A DNA stretch of 41,367 bases, taken from the IMG/VR virus record IMGVR_UViG_3300023108_000056, positions 1-41,367 of that record. One strand, 5' to 3'. Each line of letters opens with the position of its first letter. Position 1 is the stretch's first letter. A program made the position numbers and the translations under genes. This document shows positions 24,682 through 33,560 of this stretch, in pieces. This DNA comes from a virus. The notes under the pieces are model-generated. The model did no database searches. It had not been told where the DNA came from and saw nothing but the letters and a program-made list of their open reading frames with translations.

Positions 24682-25230
24682 TTATGCCTCTATTTCTGTA
24701 AGAATTATCGTACTAGACCCACGGTAATAACCTGAAATATTGTCATCTGTAGACGACGAATTGATAAAGGTCGTTCCTGACTCATGCCGTGCTTGGATGC
24801 CGTAGGTTACAGTTGTGTCTGTCCCAGTTTTGTCTAAGTAACTAAATGCTACAGGTTTTGGGCGATTGTACTGATGGTCGATAATTAGCATGATACCACT
24901 TTGCCTATTGCCAACATTAGTAGCATCTGCCAAAGCAGAACTATTACGTCTTAATCGGATGCCACGCCTAGTATTAGTTGTATTAGCGTCCCACGCACCT
25001 ATAGAAATCTGGATAAGGACATAATTTGCCGCATCAGACTTGGTAATAGAACAGTTATCTAAACCAGTAATATCCGTCCAAGTTGCATTAGTACTAAAAC
25101 TGAATTGGTCGGTTAATTCAAAAGACTTTACCTGCAACACCTTACCGCCACCAGCCCCTGTTACAGTGCCAGTAAACGTATAGTCATCTGTTAAATCAAT
25201 GCTGTCTGCATCTAATTTTGAAAGTGCCAT
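24682..25230 (-). CDS. Short tail fibre/tip protein
   Basis: A 182-residue beta-rich protein. It begins MALSKLDADSIDLTDDYTFT, a leader style common in marine phage fibres, then a Gly-rich turn (GAGGG) and a jelly-roll-like body (YVLIQISIGAWDANTTNTRR, GIMLIIDHQYNRPKPVAFSY) ending in a hydrophobic strand (STIILTEIEA). It starts as a TAATG overlap with the longer fibre upstream and is followed by a chaperone-like gene. Receptor or fibre-tip function is inferred. Confidence 0.65.
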   Translation of the reverse strand: MALSKLDADSIDLTDDYTFTGTVTGAGGGKVLQVKSFELTDQFSFSTNATWTDITGLDNCSITKSDAANYVLIQISIGAWDANTTNTRRGIRLRRNSSALADATNVGNRQSGIMLIIDHQYNRPKPVAFSYLDKTGTDTTVTYGIQARHESGTTFINSSSTDDNISGYYRGSSTIILTEIEA

Positions 25231-26159
25231 TAAGCTATCCTCACGATAGATAGAAAAGTCGGTCTGGCAGTTGCACCAAAAGTAATCGTACTATTTATTA
25301 GGTTTTCAACCTCATGGTTCATGTTATAATTTGCTCCTGCCATATTTGCGTAACCATAAAGATGCACTTTGGTTGTTGCGGTGGTAGACTTATAAATAAA
25401 AGTTCCGCTAAGTGTTATTGAACCAACTTCATTGTTTGAGTCAGTCATTAAATGTGCGCCGCTACCGTTTACATCAGCAAATGTTGTGCCGTCCGTTGCA
25501 ATGCGTACCACTGCACCAGCGTCTTGCATTGTTTCTGTAGTTACAGCCGTTGATTTAAAACCTATTGAATAAGAAATTAAATAAACACCATCACTGCTAT
25601 CAAGAAGATAAGCATCATTTGCACTGTCGAAATTGGATTTGGTGTCGTACTTTACAGTACCGCTACCACCAAAATCGACAATATGTGCAGTATCATCACC
25701 AAGTCCACTTTGGTTAGTTGTTAAATCAACGTGGAAGTATTCTTTGCCAGTAGGTTTAAAATCACCTGTAGTTGAAACATCGCCAGTAAACGTACCTGTT
25801 GTAGCAGATAAAGCACTGCTAAACGTACCTGTTGTGGCTGTAACTCCACTGCTAAACGTACCAGTACTTGCTTCAAGCGCACTACCAGAGGGATGACTTA
25901 CTGTACCTATAGACTTACCTTGAAACACAACGTAGAAATCATCAGTAGATGCAATGCTTCCTGTCATAGTTAGACCAGTAGAGCCAGTGATGTTATATGC
26001 TACACCCGGTTCTTGACGAACATTATTTACAAATACTTCGATATCCTGTGCGCTACCTACTGGACTATCAAGAGTAAAAGTTGTACCACTTTCACCTGTT
26101 AAATCTTGATATGTAAGAGAAGCAAACTGTGTAGCAGGTGTGTTACCAATATATGGCAT
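25230..26159 (-). CDS. Tail fibre with TGTFS repeats and C1q-like C terminus
   Basis: A 309-residue fibre. It starts with the MPYIGNTPA anchor, followed by one domain like those duplicated in the 376-residue fibre (TFTLDSPVGSAQDIEVFVNN). A linker holds direct repeats based on TGTFSS/TGTFTG (residues ~95-125). The C-terminal ~170 residues carry C1q-like strands (GVYLISYSIGF, ITLSGTFIYKS, ending PTFLSIVRIA). It probably forms a trimeric tip. It starts as a TAATG overlap with the gene before. Confidence 0.68.
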   Translation of the reverse strand: MPYIGNTPATQFASLTYQDLTGESGTTFTLDSPVGSAQDIEVFVNNVRQEPGVAYNITGSTGLTMTGSIASTDDFYVVFQGKSIGTVSHPSGSALEASTGTFSSGVTATTGTFSSALSATTGTFTGDVSTTGDFKPTGKEYFHVDLTTNQSGLGDDTAHIVDFGGSGTVKYDTKSNFDSANDAYLLDSSDGVYLISYSIGFKSTAVTTETMQDAGAVVRIATDGTTFADVNGSGAHLMTDSNNEVGSITLSGTFIYKSTTATTKVHLYGYANMAGANYNMNHEVENLINSTITFGATARPTFLSIVRIA

Positions 26160-26488
26160 TAAGTTATCTCCATAATGCTCAAAGTTGTATCAGCACTATT
26201 GGCTGTATCTGAGATGACACTAATAGTGTGCGTAGCTTCCATGATAATCTTATTACCTGCCATGTATTCAAATGATGATGAAGCAGGAATAGGAATATCT
26301 TTTGCTAAGAACACAGTAGCACCAGCAGCCAGTTTAATATCTACAAGTATCTGACTGCTGGATGTATTAGCGATTGTTAGGCCAATAACAACAGTAGTAG
26401 TAGACGCTGGCGCAGTATACACGTTCATAGCTGCGTTAGCACCAGTGCTAGAGCCATCAAACGTCTTTACTTTAAAAGTATTAGCCAT
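26159..26488 (-). CDS. Small beta-rich tail/virion protein
   Basis: A 109-residue protein, beta-rich by pattern (TTTVVIGLTIANTSSSQILV, FLAKDIPIPASSSFEY), like small Ig-like phage accessory proteins. AAGGAG precedes the start. It is related in style to the next gene upstream, as both have DIKLAAG or EIKLAAG-type strands. It probably decorates the tail or fibre base. No precise family. Confidence 0.58.
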   Translation of the reverse strand: MANTFKVKTFDGSSTGANAAMNVYTAPASTTTVVIGLTIANTSSSQILVDIKLAAGATVFLAKDIPIPASSSFEYMAGNKIIMEATHTISVISDTANSADTTLSIMEIT

Positions 26489-26498
26489 TGTTTACTCC

Positions 26499-26945
26499 TT
26501 ACGCTGTGTCGTCAATTAAAGCAGCGACAATGCAAGTAACTTCCGCTGTGTCTGAAATAGCTTCAACATTTTGTACAAGCGTCAAGTTAGGGCTAATCGC
26601 AATAGAATGACCAGCAGCTAGTTTAATTTCTGTTGCTGCTTTTGTTGCTGCACCATTCAAAGAAAGATAAATAGCATTGTTTGCATCTGTATTTTTAACA
26701 AACAAAAATTTAACTGTGTCTGCTGCAGCATCAATAGCAGTCATACCAGTACCAGTATTTACACCATCATAATCAATGTAATTACCTGCAATTAAGTCTG
26801 CAGTCGTTGTTTGTACGTCAGTCTTTTTGTAATACCATTTATCGTTAGCGTCTGCTGGTGTAACAGTCATGCTACCAGAAATTACGCTTGCAATTTCATC
26901 AGGCAATACCGTTGCCTGTACGGTTACTGAGGCATCGTTTGCCAT
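26499..26945 (-). CDS. Beta-rich virion protein, first gene of the distal tail operon
   Basis: A 148-residue Thr/Ala-rich beta protein (SVTVQATVLPDEIASVISG, EIKLAAGHSIAISPN, EVTCIVAALIDD). It is the first gene after the strong minus-strand promoter at 26983-27011, with GAAGGAG just upstream of its ATG, so it should be made at high level. That suits a structural protein present in many copies. No precise family. Confidence 0.58.
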   Translation of the reverse strand: MANDASVTVQATVLPDEIASVISGSMTVTPADANDKWYYKKTDVQTTTADLIAGNYIDYDGVNTGTGMTAIDAAADTVKFLFVKNTDANNAIYLSLNGAATKAATEIKLAAGHSIAISPNLTLVQNVEAISDTAEVTCIVAALIDDTA

Positions 26946-26982
26946 TTGTTAGTCTCCTTCAATTGAGGCTTATAACACTATA

Positions 26983-27011
26983 ATTATACCACAATTATAA
27001 TGTTTTGTCAA
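26983..27011 (-). promoter_or_regulatory. Strong sigma-70-type promoter for distal tail genes
   Basis: On the minus strand a perfect TTGACA (27011-27006) and perfect TATAAT (26988-26983) are separated by exactly 17 nt. The start point should be near 26976, about 30 nt before the ATG at 26945. An A-run (AAAAAAGTGC) lies just upstream like an UP element. It sits in the only sizeable gap of the tail region, directly after the main fibre gene. Confidence 0.9.
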
Positions 27012-27019
27012 GCACTTTT

Positions 27020-29023
27020 TTATCCAAGTGCTATTGCTAATGCGGTGGGGTCGTCTGTGGAAAACCCTGCGCTTGTTAAGTATGTTTTAATTTGAGAAAA
27101 TGTTGCTTTTACATTTACTGCACCAGAAGCATCATATACAATCATTTCATCTGCATCTGCAATCGGGTCAGCTAAAGCAGTTAAACCATTTATGGCTAGT
27201 TCTTCTGTGTTACCTGTTGTGATAACTTTACCAGTTACATTTGGCAGTGTAATATCATGGTCTGCTGTTGGGTCTGCACTTTTCTTTAACGCAACTCTAA
27301 ATGTGTCTGTAGAATCTTTAAAGTCAACAGCATTATCATGGGCAAGCTGTATATCACCACCGCTTACTGTAATACCGCCTGTAAATGACCCGCCAGCAAT
27401 TTGACCATCTACATACGCTTTAACAGATTGTTGTGTAGCAAGAGCAGTATCACTATCTGATGTTAAGTCATCTTCATCAAGAATAGATGTAATGGCTGTC
27501 GCGCCAGAAGCAATCTTTAACTTGCTAATGTCTACAGAACCTGTACCATTTGGTGTAAGTGTAATGTCTTGATTCGTTGTGGTGCTGATAATATCGTCAT
27601 TAACTACAATGTCACCAGTACCATTGGTAGCAAGAATGATATTACCGTTGGTGTCTGTACTACTAATTGTGTTGCCATCAATAGTAATATTATCAATGTC
27701 AACTTGCGTGTCCATGACGATTGTACCATCGCCTTTAATACGCATACGTTCTGTTGCTGCACCTGATGTGTTTGTTTTAAATACAAGTGCTGTTGTATTT
27801 ACGGCAGTAGCAAAAGTATCTTCTGCTACAGCTTCAATAGCTGCACCATCAAGAATAGCATCTCCACCACTAGCTTCATCTGGTGCATTAAATGTAATCT
27901 TACCAAGTATTTCACCTGACTCAACTGCCGTATCACCTGTTTGCAGGTTAAGTTCAAAACCGGATGCTGCTTTAGCTTGAATACCTGTATCTGCTTCATG
28001 TGTTAAAGTTACATCACCGTCAGCACCAATGTTAATAACAGCAGCATCTGATGACAGGGAAAGGTCATCACCAATATCAGCATCGCCTGTAACATTTAAG
28101 TCTGTGCTAATATCAATTTGACCAGTTACGTTTACGCCATCAGCATCTGTAGCAAGTTTTAGTGCATTAGCATGATAAAATTCAGAACCAGCACCTTCTG
28201 TAAATGTAGCTAGTGCTTCTGTATTAGCAGCATTTTGAAATTGTAACAGATTACTAGAAATATAAAGATTTCCTGTGCCTGTATCTTGTATCCAACTATG
28301 AAGACCATTATGATATATTTCTAAGTCAGGTGTAACACTATCACCAAACGTAATTTTTTCGTTGTCATCAAGGTGTATACCGTCTAGTGCAAGACTGCCT
28401 GTAATAGCAACACCTGTTGCTGTTGTCTCAAACTTTTTACTGTTGTCGTAGTACAGTTCTACTGCACCATCTTTATCCATTGTAATATAAGTTTCGGTGT
28501 CGGTGTCACTACGAAGTGTAATGCCATCACCCTGTATATATAGTTCACCTGCATTAGATTCAATATAGTTATCTGTGCCATCGTGATAGATTTGTAAATC
28601 TGGAGTAGTAGCGTCACCAAAAGCAGCTTTAGCGTTGTCAGCAAACTCTAGTGCGTTGTCACTGGCATCAAACACAATATTGTAGGCTGCACCTGTGAGC
28701 GTAACATCGCCAGTGGTAGTTACATCTGCAAGATTAGCTGTACCAGCTAGGTACATATCTTTAAACTTGAGGCCAGTAGTTCCTATATCAAGTGTATTGT
28801 TTGTTTTAGGTTTAATATCTGTAGTGCTTGCTACAAAGTCTTGGGCAGGTCCAAGCACAGTAACTGGACCACCCTCGCCTGACGTACCATCGTGCGAGTG
28901 TCCTGTGCTACTGTTAAACGCAGCTTCAATGGCATCATATTCACCATCAAAGTCAGCAGCGTTAATAATGTTACCATCAGCAATGTTGTTAATGGTATCG
29001 TTTCTAGTGTAGCCTGTTCCCAT
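27020..29023 (-). CDS. Main tail fibre protein
   Basis: A 667-residue fibre. The N terminus (MGTGYTRNDTINNIADGNII, then EAAFNSSTGHSHDG) is the usual tail-attachment leader. The shaft has repeated beta motifs such as LQIYHDGTDNYIES, LEIYHNGLHSWIQD and ITFGDS or AAFGDA, typical of marine phage fibres, then TxGNIILATNGTGDI-type units and DLTSDSDTALATQQSVKAYV before the C terminus. It forms the trimeric shaft on the nozzle encoded upstream. Its stop codon lies inside an inverted repeat next to the downstream promoter. Confidence 0.8.
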   Translation of the reverse strand: MGTGYTRNDTINNIADGNIINAADFDGEYDAIEAAFNSSTGHSHDGTSGEGGPVTVLGPAQDFVASTTDIKPKTNNTLDIGTTGLKFKDMYLAGTANLADVTTTGDVTLTGAAYNIVFDASDNALEFADNAKAAFGDATTPDLQIYHDGTDNYIESNAGELYIQGDGITLRSDTDTETYITMDKDGAVELYYDNSKKFETTATGVAITGSLALDGIHLDDNEKITFGDSVTPDLEIYHNGLHSWIQDTGTGNLYISSNLLQFQNAANTEALATFTEGAGSEFYHANALKLATDADGVNVTGQIDISTDLNVTGDADIGDDLSLSSDAAVINIGADGDVTLTHEADTGIQAKAASGFELNLQTGDTAVESGEILGKITFNAPDEASGGDAILDGAAIEAVAEDTFATAVNTTALVFKTNTSGAATERMRIKGDGTIVMDTQVDIDNITIDGNTISSTDTNGNIILATNGTGDIVVNDDIISTTTNQDITLTPNGTGSVDISKLKIASGATAITSILDEDDLTSDSDTALATQQSVKAYVDGQIAGGSFTGGITVSGGDIQLAHDNAVDFKDSTDTFRVALKKSADPTADHDITLPNVTGKVITTGNTEELAINGLTALADPIADADEMIVYDASGAVNVKATFSQIKTYLTSAGFSTDDPTALAIALG

Positions 29024-29028
29024 AGTTT

Positions 29029-31206
29029 TTACCTTCTATCGTTTAATCCATATTCAACTGTCAGTGCATCAATTGAATATGGTGGGTTTTGGTCATTTGA
29101 TTCAAACTGAAATGACACTGTAAATCCTGAACCAACAACTTGCGTCTGAAATAGTTTAAGCAGCTTTGTACCAAACCGTGTAATACCAAATGTACCACTA
29201 CCAAAGAAACCAACAGTACCCTGCGTATTCAATATGCTAATTGGTGCGGGTTGAATTGTACCCTGACTATCAAAGTCTAACTTCAAACTTACATTAAATG
29301 CGACACTACCTTGCGGGTCAGTATACAAAAACAATTTATAAAATGTTTTACGTTTACGTGGGTCACTAATTGGCAAATGCGGTGTAGCAAATGTTGTTTG
29401 AATATTGGTGCCATCAAACGAGTTGCCACTTTCCATTTGGTATAAGTAGCCATCATTATTTGCGAACAGTACCACTTCTACATTTTGGTTGTAGTCACTA
29501 TCCGCTACGTAAGCCCGTATACCCCGTGTCTCTGCCCAAGCCATGCCCTCACCACCTTGAGGCGCAAACTGGGTTGCCAATATACCTTGAGCATTTTCTT
29601 GCGTAATATTATTGTTATAACCAAGTATTCTGTACTGTGACTTCTCACGAATTACGCAACTTGTAAATGACGTGTTAGAAGAAATAAAACCTGTCATTGT
29701 ACTTTGAATTGTTTTAGATACGGAAGCTAATCCAAAGTCGCCTATTCTATCTGTTCCGCTAAGTAGTCTCAACCCGTCTGGGCCAAGAAACATTACGTCA
29801 CCACCTATTTCTTGTACAGTATCTGAATCAATACACCCAATGTCTACTGTAATCGGCTGCAGTGAAAAGTCTGCAATAGTAGTGCCTGTTAGCTGATGGA
29901 TACTGTTTTCGGTAAAGATAATAAGTTGTTGTCTAAATACCGTCAGTGCAGTAATCGTGCCACCAACATTTATACTGCCTGAACCATTCGCTACTGAAAA
30001 ATCTGTGTCTGTATATGGCGCAGTAAATGTTACTGTTGTACCTTTAGCAAAAAATAAATGGTTCTTAACTTCCGCTACAAATGTAGCACCTATAACATCT
30101 GCAGGTGCATCTAGTAATACTTGAAACGTGGCATTGTCATATAATGCTGGCTCGTTTAGCCCATCAACAATTGCAATCTTTTCTGTGCCGTTAAAGTTAT
30201 ATTTAGCAAATCTAGTTTTGTTGGCACTTTCTCTGCTTGTTGATAAAAAAGTAATTACTGCATTGTCTGCTGGACTACTTGCAAGTGCTGGGTTTATTGC
30301 TAGTGTAGCACCGCCTGATGTTACTGTTGCGTTTGCTGTGACTGTGTATATTAAATCTACGCCAGCAATTTTAAATGCGTCACCTGCCTGTGGAGCAGAA
30401 TCCAAACCGTCAATTGCTAGACTTGTACCAGTTTGACTGCCGCCGTTTACAAGTGGTGTGCCATAATCAGGCACGTTAATTTTTGTAAAGCCACTGCCGC
30501 CAGTTTTAAATATGTCAGCGTTCTTACAAACAATTGCACTGTCTTCCCATGCCGCTAGACCAAGTGCAAGATAATTAGATGTAGTGCTTATGAATGTAGC
30601 TGTATCTCCATTAGATGGATTAACAACCATTGTTTCATCTAGTGTAAGCGTTGCCCTATTATTTGTAGCATCAAATGTTACACCGCCAGATGCAATAGTA
30701 TATCTAAATGTAAGCACTGCATTGTCAGCAGGTGATACCGTTAGTTCTGGACTAATAGTCAGCGTTGATGCTGTTCCTACTAAAGCAGTAGCGGCACTGA
30801 CAGTATATACAGTTGTATCACCGTCAATAGTAAAAGTATCATTAGCAGAGGGTGCAACATCCAATCCATCTACGTCTAGTGATGTACCTGTCTGCGTAGC
30901 ACCTGCTACTAAACCACCATCTAACGAGAATACATCTCCAGCTTGTGGTGTAGTGTGTATGGCAGCTAGTATAAGCCCTGTGCCACTCTGTCCATCACCG
31001 TGTACTACAGGTGCGCCATAGGGTGGAATAATAGCACTGTCGTACTTATCATACCCTTCGATACGTCTGTAACCACCCTCAACAGAAGGTTCAAAGTTAC
31101 GTAGTATCCTTGCGCTTCCCGGTGCGTTTGTACCTTGCTGCAGAGGAGAAAGGTTTGTTATAAGACCACCACGAAACTCAACTGGATAGGTTTGCCATGC
31201 ATCCAT
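29029..31206 (-). CDS. Tail tube/nozzle protein (T7 gp12-like) with internal repeats
   Basis: A 725-residue protein starting MDAWQTYPVEFRGGLITN, with NLSPLQQGTNAPGSARILRN and EGGYRRIEGY, typical of tail tubular protein B. Residues 105-167 and 258-320 are homologous 63-residue domains (QTGTSLDVDGLD... and QTGTSLAIDGLD..., both ending SPADNAV), and 64-97 matches 249-282, so a small domain is repeated. Later LTVFRQQLIIFTENSIHQLTG and DVMFLGPDGLRLLSG are nozzle-family features. It closes the tail tip through which DNA passes. Confidence 0.82.
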   Translation of the reverse strand: MDAWQTYPVEFRGGLITNLSPLQQGTNAPGSARILRNFEPSVEGGYRRIEGYDKYDSAIIPPYGAPVVHGDGQSGTGLILAAIHTTPQAGDVFSLDGGLVAGATQTGTSLDVDGLDVAPSANDTFTIDGDTTVYTVSAATALVGTASTLTISPELTVSPADNAVLTFRYTIASGGVTFDATNNRATLTLDETMVVNPSNGDTATFISTTSNYLALGLAAWEDSAIVCKNADIFKTGGSGFTKINVPDYGTPLVNGGSQTGTSLAIDGLDSAPQAGDAFKIAGVDLIYTVTANATVTSGGATLAINPALASSPADNAVITFLSTSRESANKTRFAKYNFNGTEKIAIVDGLNEPALYDNATFQVLLDAPADVIGATFVAEVKNHLFFAKGTTVTFTAPYTDTDFSVANGSGSINVGGTITALTVFRQQLIIFTENSIHQLTGTTIADFSLQPITVDIGCIDSDTVQEIGGDVMFLGPDGLRLLSGTDRIGDFGLASVSKTIQSTMTGFISSNTSFTSCVIREKSQYRILGYNNNITQENAQGILATQFAPQGGEGMAWAETRGIRAYVADSDYNQNVEVVLFANNDGYLYQMESGNSFDGTNIQTTFATPHLPISDPRKRKTFYKLFLYTDPQGSVAFNVSLKLDFDSQGTIQPAPISILNTQGTVGFFGSGTFGITRFGTKLLKLFQTQVVGSGFTVSFQFESNDQNPPYSIDALTVEYGLNDRR

Positions 31207-31218
31207 TGTGATAGCCTC

Positions 31219-31938
31219 TTAAATACCGAAGCCTGTACTTGCTCCACCTGTAGCACCAGTAAGCATATACGACCTTACGTATGGTGTTCTATTGATAAGT
31301 TGTGAACGCATATGCTTAATACCTTCGTCAAATTTTTCTTTCATTACCAACGCATCTTGTGTGTTACCTCTAAACAGATAACCGTAGTGCATTGCACCAT
31401 CTACAATAATGTGTTGAAATCTTTCTGGAATTGTTGGAACGTCTGTTGCTGCAGACAAATCGGTTGGAAAGTTATAATACTCATATACCAGTTCATACGC
31501 TTTGTCTGGCTCTGGTGTCATAATAAACTCTAAGTTAGGTGCTTGTGCTACCTGTGTAGGTACACCCTGACCAGTAGATGTGCTATACTCTTGTTCTACA
31601 TATCTATCTAAGTAATCTTCGTAAGCAATTTCTGTAATGCGTGTTGTAGCATTACCAAGAGAACTATTTTCTTTAATACGAAAAGAGTTAAAATTAATTA
31701 CTTTAGCATCTGCAGGAAAAGCATAGCGGCTTGTATTAGCAACTAATGTTGTTTCTTGCGTGTTATGATTAAAGGGCCAAAAGTATTCTGATTGATTTAA
31801 ATATCTAATAGAGGCATTGACTGCATCTTTAGCCTGTGAGTAAAAGCCTGTAGCTGAAGCAAAATTAGCTGAACTGAGTTCTACCTCATTCAGCCTTCTG
31901 TTCACTGCATTTACTAAGCCAAGAAAATCATATGCCAT
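31219..31938 (-). CDS. Tail tubular protein A-like (T7 gp11-type adaptor)
   Basis: A 239-residue protein with features of the adaptor joining portal and nozzle: DFLGLVNAVNRRLNEVEL, then DAVNASIRYLNQSEYFWPFN, then ELVYEYYNFPTDLS and IPERFQHIIVDGAMHYGYLF. It lies next to the nozzle gene, as in T7-like phages. AAGGA precedes its ATG. The 54-nt gap upstream holds a hairpin that may limit readthrough from the capsid genes. Confidence 0.8.
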   Translation of the reverse strand: MAYDFLGLVNAVNRRLNEVELSSANFASATGFYSQAKDAVNASIRYLNQSEYFWPFNHNTQETTLVANTSRYAFPADAKVINFNSFRIKENSSLGNATTRITEIAYEDYLDRYVEQEYSTSTGQGVPTQVAQAPNLEFIMTPEPDKAYELVYEYYNFPTDLSAATDVPTIPERFQHIIVDGAMHYGYLFRGNTQDALVMKEKFDEGIKHMRSQLINRTPYVRSYMLTGATGGASTGFGI

Positions 31939-31949
31939 GTTATATCCTT

Positions 31950-31981
31950 AATGAAAGTGAAGGGGCAAGTTGCCCTGCCCC
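31950..31981 (-). terminator. Possible attenuator between capsid and tail genes
   Basis: On the minus strand GGGGCA (31981-31976) pairs with TGCCCC (31967-31962) around GGGCAACT, followed by a T-rich stretch (TTCACTTTCATT). The T-run is interrupted, so termination would be partial. The position, after the capsid-associated genes and before the tail tube, parallels the T-phi terminator after T7 gene 10. Confidence 0.5.
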
Positions 31982-31992
31982 ATCACGTTATG

Positions 31993-32472
31993 TTAGGCGA
32001 GTGTGTCACGGTCTACTTCGTTAGCAGAAGTATCACCCTGTGAACTTACATCCATCATGATGGCATAAACACGAAGTTTACCAGCAGTGAATGATGCACC
32101 TGTACCTGCGAAGGTAAGGTCAAGAGTGTCTGCAGAAGCAAGAACAACATCAGCAGAGACAGTCACGCTAGGGGCGTAATCCCCATCAGACGCACCGTCA
32201 ATGTCAAATGCAGTTACATACTCATCAGCATCAGCAGCACCAAGTGTTACTGTTGCGTCTGTGCCTGTATTCATGGTTGCGCTTTCAACAACTTCTACAC
32301 CAGCAGCCAAAATTTTGGTTCCTGCAGGAATAGTAATTGCTTGAACAACATCACCTGACGATGGGTCTACAGTAGTAGCCACGATGTCAATTGTGTTTTC
32401 AACCATGTATGGGTTGCGACCACGCTGGGAGTTACCAGTAGCGGCTTTAAGCAATGAAGTAATTGTAGCCAT
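31993..32472 (-). CDS. Probable head decoration protein
   Basis: A 159-residue beta-rich Thr/Ala/Asp protein. It begins with a short basic segment (LLKAATGNSQRGRNPYMVEN) and continues as strands (GDVVQAITIPAGTKILAAGV, TDATVTLGAADADEYVTAF). It lies 14 nt downstream of the major capsid gene and would be on the same strong transcript, as expected for a capsid-stabilising or decoration protein. The family is not certain. A minor tail tube role is an alternative. Confidence 0.55.
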   Translation of the reverse strand: MATITSLLKAATGNSQRGRNPYMVENTIDIVATTVDPSSGDVVQAITIPAGTKILAAGVEVVESATMNTGTDATVTLGAADADEYVTAFDIDGASDGDYAPSVTVSADVVLASADTLDLTFAGTGASFTAGKLRVYAIMMDVSSQGDTSANEVDRDTLA

Positions 32473-32486
32473 TGTTTAAGTCTCCC

Positions 32487-33560
32487 TTACGCCAAGTGGT
32501 AGATGGCATTAACAAGAGCCTCTGGACGGAGAATCTTGCGACCATACAGATGCATACCACGGACAATATCAGCGAAGCTGTCCGGGTCGCGGTAAGTTTC
32601 AGTCTTATTAATCTGCTCTGCAGTTGCAACAGCAGAAGAATGTCCTGCAACAATCACACCGTAGTTGGTGTTGCTGTTCGCGCCAGCGAATGACGGACCA
32701 GTACCAACTGAAGGCAAGTTGTTAGACTGATACACTTGGAAGCCGTGGATTTGAGTAGAAATCTGACCATTTTGCAGACCAGAACCACCAAAATCAGCGT
32801 TGAACAGACGAGAATCTTCGTCCTTCAATACTTCCATGAACACTGGGTCAAGAACAATCCAGCGACCTTGTGAGTCCACGTTTTGCTGGTCAAGAAGACG
32901 AGCCATACGTGCAATCAAAGTCAATGGGTGTGTATCACCAGCAGCAGGGGTTGCGTCAGTTGCACCACCAGTACGAGGCTGGATAGCAATTGCGTAACCT
33001 GCTGAACCTACTGAACCTGCACCGTCAGAGAAGTCAGATGCGTCCAACTTCATTGATGCAAGCAGTTCGTCAGTTGCAGAACCAACAGCGTTAGTACCGT
33101 TTACAACATCGTTAACGGTATCCGCATTAGAATGCAAAGCAGACTGTTTGTAGCCTGACATATAACCAAGAACGTCTTGGTCAAATTGGTCAGCCAAACG
33201 GTACGCAGCACGGTCACTTGCCAGAGACTGGAAGTTTACGTGGCTGTGTGCCTCTTCAATGTCATCAACCTTAAATGCAAAGTAGTTAGCTTTGTCAATT
33301 GTCAGGCTGAAATCTTCATCGTCAAGGTCTTGCGGCGTGATGGTTGTACCACGGGCGTAAGCCTTAACGGTGATTTCGGGTTCCTTGATAATCTTAACGG
33401 AATCACCCATAGCAGCAATTTCACCAAAGTAGTCAGAGTTGGTGATTGCTTCAGCAACAGCAGACTTGCGGAAAGCAAGTTGCACCTGTTTGCTGTAAAT
33501 TACGGGAGAAAAATTACCGTTAGGAAGATTACCATAACCACTAGCAGTAGTAAATGCCAT
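32487..33560 (-). CDS. Major capsid protein
   Basis: A 357-residue protein with major-capsid features: an N-terminal arm (MAFTTASGYGNLPNGNFSPV), then FRKSAVAEAITNSDYFGEI and GDSVKIIKEPEITVKAY, a helix (DIEEAHSHVNFQSLASDRAA) and the P-domain-like RWIVLDPVFMEVLKDE, ending in a helical C terminus. The length and strand/helix layout fit the HK97-fold/P22 coat group. It follows the scaffold gene, has AGGAG before the ATG, and has its own strong promoter and structured leader. Confidence 0.88.
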   Translation of the reverse strand: MAFTTASGYGNLPNGNFSPVIYSKQVQLAFRKSAVAEAITNSDYFGEIAAMGDSVKIIKEPEITVKAYARGTTITPQDLDDEDFSLTIDKANYFAFKVDDIEEAHSHVNFQSLASDRAAYRLADQFDQDVLGYMSGYKQSALHSNADTVNDVVNGTNAVGSATDELLASMKLDASDFSDGAGSVGSAGYAIAIQPRTGGATDATPAAGDTHPLTLIARMARLLDQQNVDSQGRWIVLDPVFMEVLKDEDSRLFNADFGGSGLQNGQISTQIHGFQVYQSNNLPSVGTGPSFAGANSNTNYGVIVAGHSSAVATAEQINKTETYRDPDSFADIVRGMHLYGRKILRPEALVNAIYHLA

